Source: an uncultured Bacteroidota bacterium (lineage in GTDB: Bacteria; Bacteroidota; Bacteroidia; 2-12-FULL-35-15). Taken from it: a stretch of 6,899 bases of DNA. Of the stretch, positions 1-6,880 are shown in pieces. The stretch covers positions 1-6,899 of the forward strand of contig CAIRRW010000278.1 in the NCBI GenBank assembly GCA_903881065.1. The letters are read 5' to 3'. Positions within the stretch are counted from its first letter, which is position 1, and each line of letters opens with the position of its first letter. The translations under genes were made by a program, and so were the position numbers. Under the pieces are notes generated by a model. The model was given only the letters and a program-made list of their open reading frames with translations. It did not search any database and had not been told where the DNA came from.

Positions 1-96
1 AGCAGCTTTTAACATTGCTTCATTGGTTACCAAAAACATTGGTGCCATTATCATTGGGAAATCAATTGATAAACTTTCGGTTAATTTAGTTTTCAT
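1..96 (-). CDS. Nitronate monooxygenase-like flavoprotein, N-terminal fragment (cut by window edge)
   Basis: Reading the minus strand from the ATG at 96-94 gives 32 uninterrupted codons to the left edge. The peptide starts MKTKLTESLSIDFP and continues with MIMAPMFLVTNEAML. The pattern of a short polar start, then a hydrophobic 'I-[DE]-[FY]-P-[IM]-[IM]-x-A-P-M' strand, is typical of the first beta strand of the nitronate monooxygenase / 2-nitropropane dioxygenase TIM barrel. In that family the segment sits beside the FMN. Family members oxidise alkyl nitronates, and some related barrels are enoyl-ACP reductases (FabK) or dehydrogenases, so the exact substrate cannot be fixed from 32 residues. 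About 300 residues would be expected in total; the rest lies outside the window. The gene is divergent from the acyl-CoA synthetase. No Shine-Dalgarno is seen before the ATG. Confidence 0.8.
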   Translation of the reverse strand, partial: MKTKLTESLSIDFPMIMAPMFLVTNEAMLKAA

Positions 97-236
97 TTAA
101 TGAGAAGATTAAGTGTATTAATCAAAAATTTAAATTATTTTTGAGAACGTAAAGGTACCAATTTGACTATTTGAAAATTTAGAATTTTTAAATAGCCTAA
201 ACGTTTGAACAAATAAACCATTAAAATAAAGCTCGA
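97..236. promoter_or_regulatory. Divergent intergenic region with weak promoter candidates
   Basis: This AT-rich spacer separates two divergent start codons, so it must carry promoters for both. On the plus strand 136-143 (TATTTTTG) matches the Bacteroidota -7 box TAnnTTTG, but no TTG-type -33 partner lies 17-23 bases upstream. Around 200-207 AACGTTTG is a one-mismatch match. On the minus strand 130-123 (AATTTTTG) is a one-mismatch match for the nitronate monooxygenase-like gene. None of these has both boxes, so the exact promoters are uncertain. No obvious operator palindrome or structured leader is visible. Confidence 0.35.
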
Positions 237-2015
237 ATGGCAGTAACAAGAATTTTTGACATCATACCTCAATTGCTTGAGAAGTATAATAAACCAAATG
301 CTTTGGCGGCAAAGGAAAATGGGAAATGGGTTGAGTATACTACGCAGCAATTTGCAGATACAGTAAATTATTTAAGTTATGGTTTATATAATCTGGGACT
401 TGAGCACGAGGACAAGATTGGTATAATTTCAAACAACAGGCCTGAATGGAATTTTGCCGATTTTGCAATTCAACAATCTGGATGCGTTAGTGTTCCAATA
501 TATCCTACTATAAGTGAGAATGATTTGAATTTTATTTTTGGTGATGCAAAAATTAAATACGTTTTTGTTTCAAGTGCCGATTTGTATAACAAAGTGAAAG
601 TTGTAGCTGCAAATAGTTCAACTGTTAAGGGCGTTTATACATTTAATAAAGTGGATGGAGCAAAACACTGGATGGATTTAGTAAATGACGGAATACAAAA
701 CCCAAAAGAGAAGGAGATTGACGCAATTAAAAGCACTATAGAACCGAACGATTTATTTTCTATACTATATACATCAGGCACTACAGGGAACCCAAAAGGC
801 GTAATGCTTTCGCATAATAACCTAATAAGTAATTCCATTGCTTGTCAGGTGTTGGCGCCATTTGCATCGAACTGGAAAGCTTTAAGCTTTTTACCATTGA
901 ATCATGTATACGAGCGAATGTTGAGTACATTATATTTATATATAGGAGTTTCCATTTACTATGCAGAAAGCATAGATACTATTGGAGATAATTTAAAAGA
1001 AGTGAAGCCTCAAGTATTTGGCACCGTGCCTCGCTTGCTTGAAAAGGTTTATGATAAAATAATTGCAAAAGGGGCCGAATTAAGTGGCATTAAGAAGTTA
1101 ATGTTTTTCTGGGCGGTTAATTTAGGGTTAAGATACGAGACAAATGGAGCCAATGGATGGTGGTACGAGTTTCAATTGAACATTGCAAACAAACTGATAT
1201 TCTCCAAGTGGCGAGAAGCTCTTGGAGGAAATGTAGTTGCAGTAGCTTCAGGTGGTGCAGCTTTGCAACCTCGGCTTGGACGTGTTTTCAATGCTGCACG
1301 AATTGCTTGTTTGGAAGGATATGGTTTAACCGAAACTTCACCTGTTATTGCTGTAAATAATTTTCTCCCTAAAGGAATTTGCTTTGGAACAGTTGGTCCT
1401 GTTATAAAAGATGTTACAGTTTCATTTGCTGATGATGGTGAAATATTGGTGAAAGGACCAAACGTGATGCTTGGATATTTTAACAGACCTGATGCAACCG
1501 CAGAAGCTATAGACAAAGATGGTTGGTTTCATACTGGCGATATTGGCGAATTTGTTGATAATCGATTTCTGAAAATAACTGACCGTAAAAAGGAAATATT
1601 TAAAACCTCCGGTGGTAAGTATATTGCGCCGGTAATGATTGAAAACAAACTTAAGGAATCTCCATTCATAGAGCAGGTGATGGTGATTGGTGAAAACGAG
1701 AAATTTCCTTCAGCACTTATTGTTCCTGCTTTTGCGTTCCTGAAGGAATATTGTAAACGCCATAATATTGAGTATACAACAAATGAAGCGCTGATTAAAA
1801 ACACTGATATTAAAGCAAGAATATTAGAAGAAGTTGAAAAAGTAAATAAACAACTTGCTCATTACGAATCTATAAAACGCCCTGAATTATTGGCTAGAGA
1901 GTGGACCATTGACAACAATGAAATGACTCCAAAGCTTTCGTTGAAACGCAAAATTATTATGGCTGCAAATAAAGATTTAGTATCAAATATTTATGGTGGC
2001 GTCTCCAACAATTAA
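237..2015 (+). CDS. Long-chain acyl-CoA synthetase (AMP-forming fatty acid--CoA ligase, FadD15/FAA1 type)
   Basis: This 592-residue ANL-superfamily adenylating enzyme should activate long-chain fatty acids: fatty acid + ATP + CoA gives acyl-CoA + AMP + PPi, in the cytoplasm or at the inner membrane. The core motifs are all present. The ATP/phosphate loop YTSGTTGNPKG is at residues 178-188, the adenine-side motif GYGLTETSP at 361-369, and WFHTGDIG at 430-437, with the ribose-binding Asp at 435. The hinge/linker DRKKEIFKTSGGKYIAP (449-465) leads into the mobile C-terminal domain. TPKLSLKRK (564-572) holds Lys570, the likely catalytic lysine by alignment with the A10 motif. The length, the FKTSGGKYIAP linker and the roughly 40-residue insertion before the C-terminus fit the bacterial long-chain (COG1022-like) branch rather than short-chain Acs. 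The ATG at 237 follows an A-rich leader and gives the usual short N-terminus before the 'W-x-x-Y-T' segment. The next gene starts 16 bases after the stop. I cannot tell whether the role is fatty-acid degradation or recycling of exogenous acids into lipids. Confidence 0.93.
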   Translation: MAVTRIFDIIPQLLEKYNKPNALAAKENGKWVEYTTQQFADTVNYLSYGLYNLGLEHEDKIGIISNNRPEWNFADFAIQQSGCVSVPIYPTISENDLNFIFGDAKIKYVFVSSADLYNKVKVVAANSSTVKGVYTFNKVDGAKHWMDLVNDGIQNPKEKEIDAIKSTIEPNDLFSILYTSGTTGNPKGVMLSHNNLISNSIACQVLAPFASNWKALSFLPLNHVYERMLSTLYLYIGVSIYYAESIDTIGDNLKEVKPQVFGTVPRLLEKVYDKIIAKGAELSGIKKLMFFWAVNLGLRYETNGANGWWYEFQLNIANKLIFSKWREALGGNVVAVASGGAALQPRLGRVFNAARIACLEGYGLTETSPVIAVNNFLPKGICFGTVGPVIKDVTVSFADDGEILVKGPNVMLGYFNRPDATAEAIDKDGWFHTGDIGEFVDNRFLKITDRKKEIFKTSGGKYIAPVMIENKLKESPFIEQVMVIGENEKFPSALIVPAFAFLKEYCKRHNIEYTTNEALIKNTDIKARILEEVEKVNKQLAHYESIKRPELLAREWTIDNNEMTPKLSLKRKIIMAANKDLVSNIYGGVSNN

Positions 2016-2031
2016 TGTCGTTTAAAATAAT

Positions 2032-3981
2032 ATGGCACCTTCAAAAGAAAATAAGAAAAATAAAAATACTAAGTCAGCTAATGTAAGTTCCACCAGCTTC
2101 GCATATAATAAAAAACTGATTGTAATACTTTCTTTTATCCTATTTATAGTTTCGTTTCTACTTTATAAAAACACTTTACATCATAACTATGTGTTGGATG
2201 ATGCTGCAGTGATTAAAGAAAATACATTAACAAAGGGAGGAGTTCACTCCATCAAACAGATTTTATCCTCATCGTATCGGGAGGGATTTGTTAATAATGA
2301 TCATGGCATATATCGTCCATTAACAAAAGTGATGTTTGCAATTGAATGGCAATTAGCACCTGACAAGCCATTTTTAGGCCATTTGATGAATGTTATTTTT
2401 TACGCACTTACCTGTGTTTTGCTTTTTATTTTCCTGATAAGATTTATTAAAATCAATGTTTATATCTTATTTTTCGCTGCATTAATATTTGCTGTACATC
2501 CAATACATACAGAAGTGGTAGCCAATATCAAGAGTAGGGATGAAATTATGAGTGCTTTCTTTCTACTTATTTCATTGCTTACCATTCATAAATATCTTCT
2601 AAAAAAGAATATTTTGCTATTAGTTTCATCACTTATTTGTTTCTTCTTAGCTCTCCTATCAAAGGAATCAGCGATAATGTATGTAGCGATAGTTCCATTG
2701 ATGATTTATTTTTTTACAGAGACTTCATTAAAAGAAAATTTAAAAATCACTGTATTTACAATAGTTACAGCTATCGCTTATTTAGTACTTCATATTAAAG
2801 TGATGGGCTCCATTGGCATTCCCAACATTCATCCAACAGACAACCCAATATTGATGGCAACTTCTTTTGTTACTCAAAAAGCAAGTGCTATATATATATT
2901 AGGGAAATACTTGTTACTCCTTTTTATTCCTCATCCATTATCCTGCGATTATTCATTTAATGTTATCCCTGTAGTAACTTCATTAGGCAATCCAGGTTTT
3001 TTATTGGCATTAATTGTTCACATGGCTCTTTTAATATATGCCATTATTAAATTTAAAGAAAAGCAATTTCTTTCATTTTGTATTTTGTTCTATTTAATAA
3101 GTATGTCAATAGCTTCCAATATTTTCATGGTTATTGGAACCAATATGGCGGAACGGCTACTATTTTTTCCATCGATTGCTTTTTCTTTGGTAATAGCATA
3201 TTTTGTAGGCAAACTAGCGAAACTCGACTTCAAAACATTAACGCCCAATTGGAATGTTATTTTGAAAGCAAACAAGTTGGTGATACTTATATTTGGTGTA
3301 CTATTAATATTGTTTTCTATAAAAACTATTGCAAGAAATAAGGTATGGAGAAACGGTGTAATATTGTATGAAACGGATTTAAAGACTGTTCCAAATAGTA
3401 CCCACCTTTTACTTTTCCATGCTGATAACCTCACACTGAAAGACTCATTAATAGGGATAAGTGATGAAGAACGAAAAAACAGGTTCGCTACCGCTCAAAA
3501 GGAAATTGAAAAGCTGATGAGCCTTTACGAGCAGATGCCCGATGCGCATAATGTGGCTGGAAGAATTTGGTATGAATATAAGAATTACGACATGGCTTAT
3601 AAGGAATATAGTCGTGCAATGTCACTTAATCCTGGCACTGCATCGTATCATAATAATGTAGCGACTTGTTATTTCTCAACTGGCAAATTTAGAGAGGCTG
3701 TTGCTGAATTTGAAAAATCAACAGAACTAAATAATCTTGATGCCGATACCTTCTGCAACCTTGGAAGTGCTTATGGTGAAATTGGTATGGCATACCTTAG
3801 AAATAAAGTGAACGACAGCGCAAGTATTTTCTTGCACTTAGCCATTGACAATTTTACAACAGCAACTCAACTCAAACCAACCTATAAAGGTGCATTTCAG
3901 TTTTTAGGGCTTACATACAAAGCTATTGGAGATACTATTAACGGATCAAAATATCTTGGTATAGCAAATCAATTAAAGTAG
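2032..3981 (+). CDS. TMTC-like GT-C membrane glycosyltransferase-type protein with C-terminal TPR repeats
   Basis: This is a 649-residue inner-membrane protein. Residues 1-28 are Lys/Asn-rich and probably cytoplasmic. Hydrophobic segments lie near 28-46, 115-137, 142-156, 172-188, 193-209, 211-228, 237-256, 283-299, 322-340, 346-366, 375-396 and 413-431. The first extracytoplasmic loop has an Asp pair (DD at 56-57, in NYVLDDAAVIKEN) followed by YRPLT at 94-98, the layout of GT-C glycosyltransferases of the PMT/TMTC kind. Other TMTC-like signatures are HPIHTE (156-161) with RDE (169-171), LLSKES (208-213), AERLLFFPS (373-381) and the post-membrane segment RNKVWRNGVILY (435-446). From about 502 to 648 come three to four TPR units; the clearest are AYKEYSRAMSLNP (522-534) and AVAEFEKSTELNN (556-568). 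Treating 283-299 as a non-crossing amphipathic helix gives 11 crossings, obeys positive-inside, and puts the TPRs in the periplasm; that topology is my inference. A role in transferring a sugar from a polyprenyl-phosphate donor to protein or glycan is plausible but unproven. It lies 16 bases after the acyl-CoA synthetase, so is probably co-transcribed. Confidence 0.8.
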   Translation: MAPSKENKKNKNTKSANVSSTSFAYNKKLIVILSFILFIVSFLLYKNTLHHNYVLDDAAVIKENTLTKGGVHSIKQILSSSYREGFVNNDHGIYRPLTKVMFAIEWQLAPDKPFLGHLMNVIFYALTCVLLFIFLIRFIKINVYILFFAALIFAVHPIHTEVVANIKSRDEIMSAFFLLISLLTIHKYLLKKNILLLVSSLICFFLALLSKESAIMYVAIVPLMIYFFTETSLKENLKITVFTIVTAIAYLVLHIKVMGSIGIPNIHPTDNPILMATSFVTQKASAIYILGKYLLLLFIPHPLSCDYSFNVIPVVTSLGNPGFLLALIVHMALLIYAIIKFKEKQFLSFCILFYLISMSIASNIFMVIGTNMAERLLFFPSIAFSLVIAYFVGKLAKLDFKTLTPNWNVILKANKLVILIFGVLLILFSIKTIARNKVWRNGVILYETDLKTVPNSTHLLLFHADNLTLKDSLIGISDEERKNRFATAQKEIEKLMSLYEQMPDAHNVAGRIWYEYKNYDMAYKEYSRAMSLNPGTASYHNNVATCYFSTGKFREAVAEFEKSTELNNLDADTFCNLGSAYGEIGMAYLRNKVNDSASIFLHLAIDNFTTATQLKPTYKGAFQFLGLTYKAIGDTINGSKYLGIANQLK

Positions 3982-4037
3982 ATTCAAAATGTTTAGTTTT
4001 CTATACTGAAAACCACCTCATCAAAACATAATTCTAT

Positions 4038-4045
4038 TATCTTTG
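4038..4045 (+). promoter_or_regulatory. Bacteroidota -7 promoter box upstream of dxs
   Basis: TATCTTTG matches TAnnTTTG exactly and lies 30 bases before the dxs ATG, in the 94-base spacer after the TPR protein gene. Transcription would begin around 4050, leaving a leader of roughly 25 bases. No clear TTTG -33 partner is present at 17-23 bases upstream, where the sequence is TGAAAACCACC-like. The match therefore rests on the -7 box and its position. It suggests dxs has its own promoter, whether or not some read-through occurs from the upstream pair. Confidence 0.5.
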
Positions 4046-4075
4046 TTAATTATTAAAAATGTGCTACATTAATTA

Positions 4076-6007
4076 ATGGAATTTAAAGCCGGCAAACTGC
4101 TCGATAAAATTGAATATCCGAGTGATTTAAGAAAGTTAAAAGAAGATCAGCTTCCTGAAGTGAGTAAGGAACTACGTCAATTTATTATTGATGTAGTATC
4201 TAAAAAGGGCGGGCATTTCGGCGCAAGTCTTGGTGTAGTCGAACTTACTGTGGCACTTCATTATGTGTTCAATACACCATACGACCAAGTTGTTTGGGAT
4301 GTCGGGCATCAGGCATATGGACATAAAATACTTACCGGCAGAAGAGAAAATTTTGCAACTAACCGTATTTATAAAGGTATCAGCGGATTTCCGAAACGTA
4401 GTGAAAGCGAATACGATACATTTGGTGTAGGACATTCGTCAACTTCCATTGGAGCTGCATTAGGAATGGCTGTTGCATCAGCTTATAAAGGAGAGAAGGA
4501 AAGACAACATATTGCAGTTATTGGAGATGGAGCCATGACAGCAGGTATGGCATTTGAAGCGCTAAATCATGCAGGCACTACTCATTCCAATTTACTTGTT
4601 GTATTGAATGATAATTGCATGTCCATCGACCCAAATGTAGGGGCACTTAAAGAATATCTGACTGACATTACTACATCCCATACTTATAATAAAGTAAAAG
4701 ATGAAATTTGGAATTTGCTTGGCAAGATAAGCAAGTTTGGACCTTCGGCACAGGATATAGTTTCGAAAATTGAGAATGGTATTAAATCATCTTTACTCAA
4801 ACAAAGTAATTTATTCGAGTCGCTTAAATTTCGATATTTTGGACCTGTTGACGGCCACGATGTAGAACGATTAACAAAAGTATTACAGGATTTAAAAGAT
4901 ATTCCTGGACCAAAGATATTACATTGCCTTACTCAAAAAGGGAAAGGATATAAATTTTCGGAAGAAGGAAATCAAACGGTATGGCATGCTCCCGGTTTAT
5001 TTAATAAAGATACCGGTGAGATAATAAAGATAGTTCCTAAAGTGCCGCAACCGCCGAAATACCAAGATGTATTCGGTTATACAATTGTAGAACTTGCAGA
5101 AAAGAATTCGAAAATTATGGGTATTACTCCTGCGATGCTGAGTGGATGTTCATTAAATATTATGATGAAAGCAATGCCCGACAGAACCTTTGATGTTGGT
5201 ATTGCCGAGCAACATGCCGTTACTTTTTCAGCAGGATTGGCAACTCAAGGATTGGTTCCGTTTTGCAATATCTATTCTTCTTTTATGCAAAGGGCATATG
5301 ACCAAGTGATACACGATGTTGCATTGCAAAACCTACACGTCGTATTCTGCCTCGATAGAGGAGGCTTTGCAGGTGCTGATGGAGCTACACATCATGGAGC
5401 ATATGATTTAGCCTTTTTCCGTTGCATACCAAACATGATTGTTTCTGCTCCTATGAATGAAGAAGAATTGCGAAACTTGATGTATACTGCACAGCTAGAA
5501 GAAACCAAAGGGCCTTTTTCGATTCGTTATCCAAGAGGAAATGGTGTGATGACTGAATGGAAGAAACCTTTCAGTAAAATCACTATAGGAAAAGGACAAC
5601 GAATTCAAAACGGTGAAGATATTGCGATTCTAACTATCGGCCATATTGGCAATTATGCTATTGAAGCATGCAAACAATTGCAATCAAGGGGAATTAAAGC
5701 GGCTCATTATGATATGCGATTTGTAAAACCAATAGATGAAGAATTATTGCACGAGGTATTTACAAAACATACTAAAGTAATTACGGTGGAAGATGGCTGT
5801 ATTATGGGAGGAATGGGTAGTGCTGTTATCGAATTTATGACTGACAATAATTATAGTGCTCATGTAAAACGCCTAGGAATACCTGATAAATATATAGAAC
5901 ACGGTGAACAATTGGAATTGCATAAAGAATGTGGATTTGACACCGACGGGATAATTAATACAGTTGTTGAAATGGTAGGTATTAAAACAAATATAATGGT
6001 GGGTTAA
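4076..6007 (+). CDS. dxs: 1-deoxy-D-xylulose-5-phosphate synthase
   Basis: This 643-residue thiamine-diphosphate enzyme condenses pyruvate with glyceraldehyde 3-phosphate to 1-deoxy-D-xylulose 5-phosphate and CO2. That is the entry step of the MEP isoprenoid pathway, and the product also feeds thiamine and pyridoxal synthesis in many bacteria. It is full length (the E. coli enzyme is about 620 residues). The N-terminal ThDP domain shows GGHFGASLGVVELT (45-58, active-site His47), WDVGHQAYGHK (74-84, His78) and the Mg-ThDP motif from GDGAMTAG (150-157) to LNDN (177-180). The middle pyrimidine-binding domain carries the catalytic Glu378 in DVGIAEQHAVTF (373-384), then YSSFMQRAYDQ (400-410) and DRGGFAGADGATHHG (427-441). 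RYPRG (484-488) supplies phosphate-binding arginines. The C-terminal transketolase domain runs from about 510 to 635. The ATG at 4076 matches the usual start of the family, with LLDKIEYPSDLRKL following. It is not clustered with other MEP genes. Its TAA stop overlaps the convergent barrel gene's stop. Confidence 0.97.
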   Translation: MEFKAGKLLDKIEYPSDLRKLKEDQLPEVSKELRQFIIDVVSKKGGHFGASLGVVELTVALHYVFNTPYDQVVWDVGHQAYGHKILTGRRENFATNRIYKGISGFPKRSESEYDTFGVGHSSTSIGAALGMAVASAYKGEKERQHIAVIGDGAMTAGMAFEALNHAGTTHSNLLVVLNDNCMSIDPNVGALKEYLTDITTSHTYNKVKDEIWNLLGKISKFGPSAQDIVSKIENGIKSSLLKQSNLFESLKFRYFGPVDGHDVERLTKVLQDLKDIPGPKILHCLTQKGKGYKFSEEGNQTVWHAPGLFNKDTGEIIKIVPKVPQPPKYQDVFGYTIVELAEKNSKIMGITPAMLSGCSLNIMMKAMPDRTFDVGIAEQHAVTFSAGLATQGLVPFCNIYSSFMQRAYDQVIHDVALQNLHVVFCLDRGGFAGADGATHHGAYDLAFFRCIPNMIVSAPMNEEELRNLMYTAQLEETKGPFSIRYPRGNGVMTEWKKPFSKITIGKGQRIQNGEDIAILTIGHIGNYAIEACKQLQSRGIKAAHYDMRFVKPIDEELLHEVFTKHTKVITVEDGCIMGGMGSAVIEFMTDNNYSAHVKRLGIPDKYIEHGEQLELHKECGFDTDGIINTVVEMVGIKTNIMVG

Positions 6008-6714
6008 TTGTCCGAATCAATATTTTTCTCGTTAAGTTTCTTTTCCTCATTATTTTTACTGAAAACATATCTCAAGGTGAAACACCACCCAAGATTATTG
6101 CCTTTATTAAAAGTGTACCAAAAAAAAGAACTGGAGAAGTTATTTGAATTCTGAGTAACAACAGGTGTAATAGAATTACAATATCTGATATCAGCCGACA
6201 AATTATTAATTATTCTGCATCCTATGCCAAGATTAATTGCGAATTCGTTATTTTTGAAATCGTTAACATACATTCCTCCATATGCAGAAGTACCTTCCTG
6301 ATGCACTTGAACTAATCTTCCGAAAGAGGGTCCTGCTTCCAAATAGAAATTATCAATACGCTTTTTCTTAATATTGAAAACGATATTGTGTTTGAATATT
6401 AGTGGAACTTCTACATAATTAAGATTCAATTTATAATATCCATTTCCTGTAGAGTCGCCCTTTTGAAGACTTCCTTTTTGAGTATAGAGAATCTCAAACT
6501 GCAAAGAATTTTTATCTGACAATTTGATATTTAATGATCCTCCACCTGTGAATCCTGCTTTATTGAAATCATTATCATTATCTCTGGTATCAGAACCATC
6601 GACATCGGTAGCAGATAAACCAATAATAATTCCTGGTTTGAAGACTTGCGAAAAGGAATTGATGGAATAAAGGAGGAGAAAACTTAAAAAGAGACGCTTA
6701 CTATTTAATTTCAT
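6004..6714 (-). CDS. Secreted outer-membrane beta-barrel protein, PorT-like family
   Basis: This 236-residue predicted outer-membrane protein reads on the minus strand from the ATG at 6714. Residues 1-22 form a signal peptide: Lys-rich start, hydrophobic LFLSFLLLYSI, and a likely signal peptidase I cut after SFS, before Gln23. The mature part has alternating amphipathic strands with family-typical phrases: FKPGIIIGLSATD (25-37), SLQFEILYTQKGS (70-82), YVEVPLIFKHN (100-110), FYLEAGPSFGRLV (123-135) and FAINLGIGCRI (158-168). These fit the 'outer membrane beta-barrel domain' (PorT/OMP_b-brl_2) group, which in Bacteroidota is large and mostly of unknown function. PorT itself belongs to the type IX secretion system, but nothing here shows that this paralogue does. 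The last strand ends at Phe218 (CFTLRYVF) and is followed by an 18-residue charged tail, unusual for such a barrel. The Asp-rich segment 38-49 is probably a loop. The gene converges on dxs with a 4-base overlap. Confidence 0.85.
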   Translation of the reverse strand: MKLNSKRLFLSFLLLYSINSFSQVFKPGIIIGLSATDVDGSDTRDNDNDFNKAGFTGGGSLNIKLSDKNSLQFEILYTQKGSLQKGDSTGNGYYKLNLNYVEVPLIFKHNIVFNIKKKRIDNFYLEAGPSFGRLVQVHQEGTSAYGGMYVNDFKNNEFAINLGIGCRIINNLSADIRYCNSITPVVTQNSNNFSSSFFWYTFNKGNNLGWCFTLRYVFSKNNEEKKLNEKNIDSDN

Positions 6715-6734
6715 GTTCGGGTTTATTTTTTTTG

Positions 6735-6742
6735 CAAATTTA
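6735..6742 (-). promoter_or_regulatory. -7 promoter box for the outer-membrane barrel gene
   Basis: On the minus strand this reads TAAATTTG, an exact match to TAnnTTTG, ending about 20 bases before the barrel gene's ATG. A TTTG lies further upstream at 6758-6755, but the 12-base gap is shorter than the usual 17-23, so the -33 partner is not convincing. The leader between box and ATG is A-rich (a run of eight A residues on the minus strand) and has no Shine-Dalgarno, as expected for this phylum. Confidence 0.45.
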
Positions 6743-6810
6743 GTTGAATGTAGCCAAATGTCATTAAATATATAGACGACTTAAATATATTTAACGGCAT
6801 TGAGACCTCG

Positions 6811-6847
6811 CCCCCAGCCCCTCCCCTTGAAAAAAGGGGAGGGGAGC
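6811..6847. repeat. GC-rich palindromic element (REP/MITE-like dispersed repeat candidate)
   Basis: A perfect 11-bp inverted repeat has its left arm at 6818-6828 (CCCCTCCCCTT) and right arm at 6834-6844 (AAGGGGAGGGG). The loop is 5 bases (GAAAA), with a C-run (CCCCCAG) just to the left. The element is almost pure G+C in its arms while the flanks are strongly AT-rich, so it looks inserted. Neither strand has a U-tract after the stem, which argues against an intrinsic terminator. The sequence resembles intergenic palindromes of the form 'CCCC-AGCCCCTCC…GGAGGGG' that I recall being scattered in many bacterial genomes, sometimes mobilised by REP-associated tyrosine transposases. Only one copy lies in this window, so its repeat status is inference. 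Confidence 0.55.
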
Positions 6848-6848
6848 C

Positions 6849-6880
6849 TTTGTGTGAAGTACTAAATTGTTATATGTTTC
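6849..6880 (+). promoter_or_regulatory. Possible two-box promoter pointing off the right edge
   Basis: TTTG at 6849-6852 is separated by 20 bases from TATGTTTC at 6873-6880. The second box differs from TAnnTTTG at one position, and the spacing fits the Bacteroidota -33/-7 arrangement. An ATG at 6894-6896 followed by GCT could open a plus-strand gene beyond the window. The implied leader would be only a few bases long, and just two codons are visible, so this is a weak call. The -33 box would sit immediately beside the GC-rich palindrome. Confidence 0.2.

Noticed and set aside
135..350. Minus-strand open frame of 71 codons spanning the divergent spacer and the start of the acyl-CoA synthetase
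   Set aside because: It overlaps the N-terminus of a well-supported gene, gives no recognisable protein, and would occupy the shared promoter region.
1172..1516. Minus-strand open frame of 114 codons inside the acyl-CoA synthetase gene
   Set aside because: It lies wholly within a gene with clear ANL motifs on the other strand, and its translation shows no recognisable domain; it is a shadow frame.
3090..3434. Minus-strand open frame of 114 codons inside the TMTC-like gene
   Set aside because: It is antisense to conserved GT-C signature segments (AERLLFFPS, RNKVWRN) and has no family features of its own.
3996..4013. Short inverted repeat GTTTTC…GAAAAC just after the TPR protein gene, considered as a terminator
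   Set aside because: The stem is only 6 bp and AT-rich with a 6-base loop. It is followed by CACCTC rather than a U-tract, so it is expected by chance in sequence of this composition.
4076..6007. dxs as part of an isoprenoid or polyprenol-glycosylation gene cluster with the upstream GT-C gene
   Set aside because: No other MEP or polyprenyl-phosphate gene is in the window, dxs has its own -7 box, and DXS is a general housekeeping enzyme; proximity alone does not support a dedicated system.
6811..6847. GC-rich palindrome read as a rho-independent terminator
   Set aside because: Neither strand has a T-run after the stem, and no gene ends next to it within the window.
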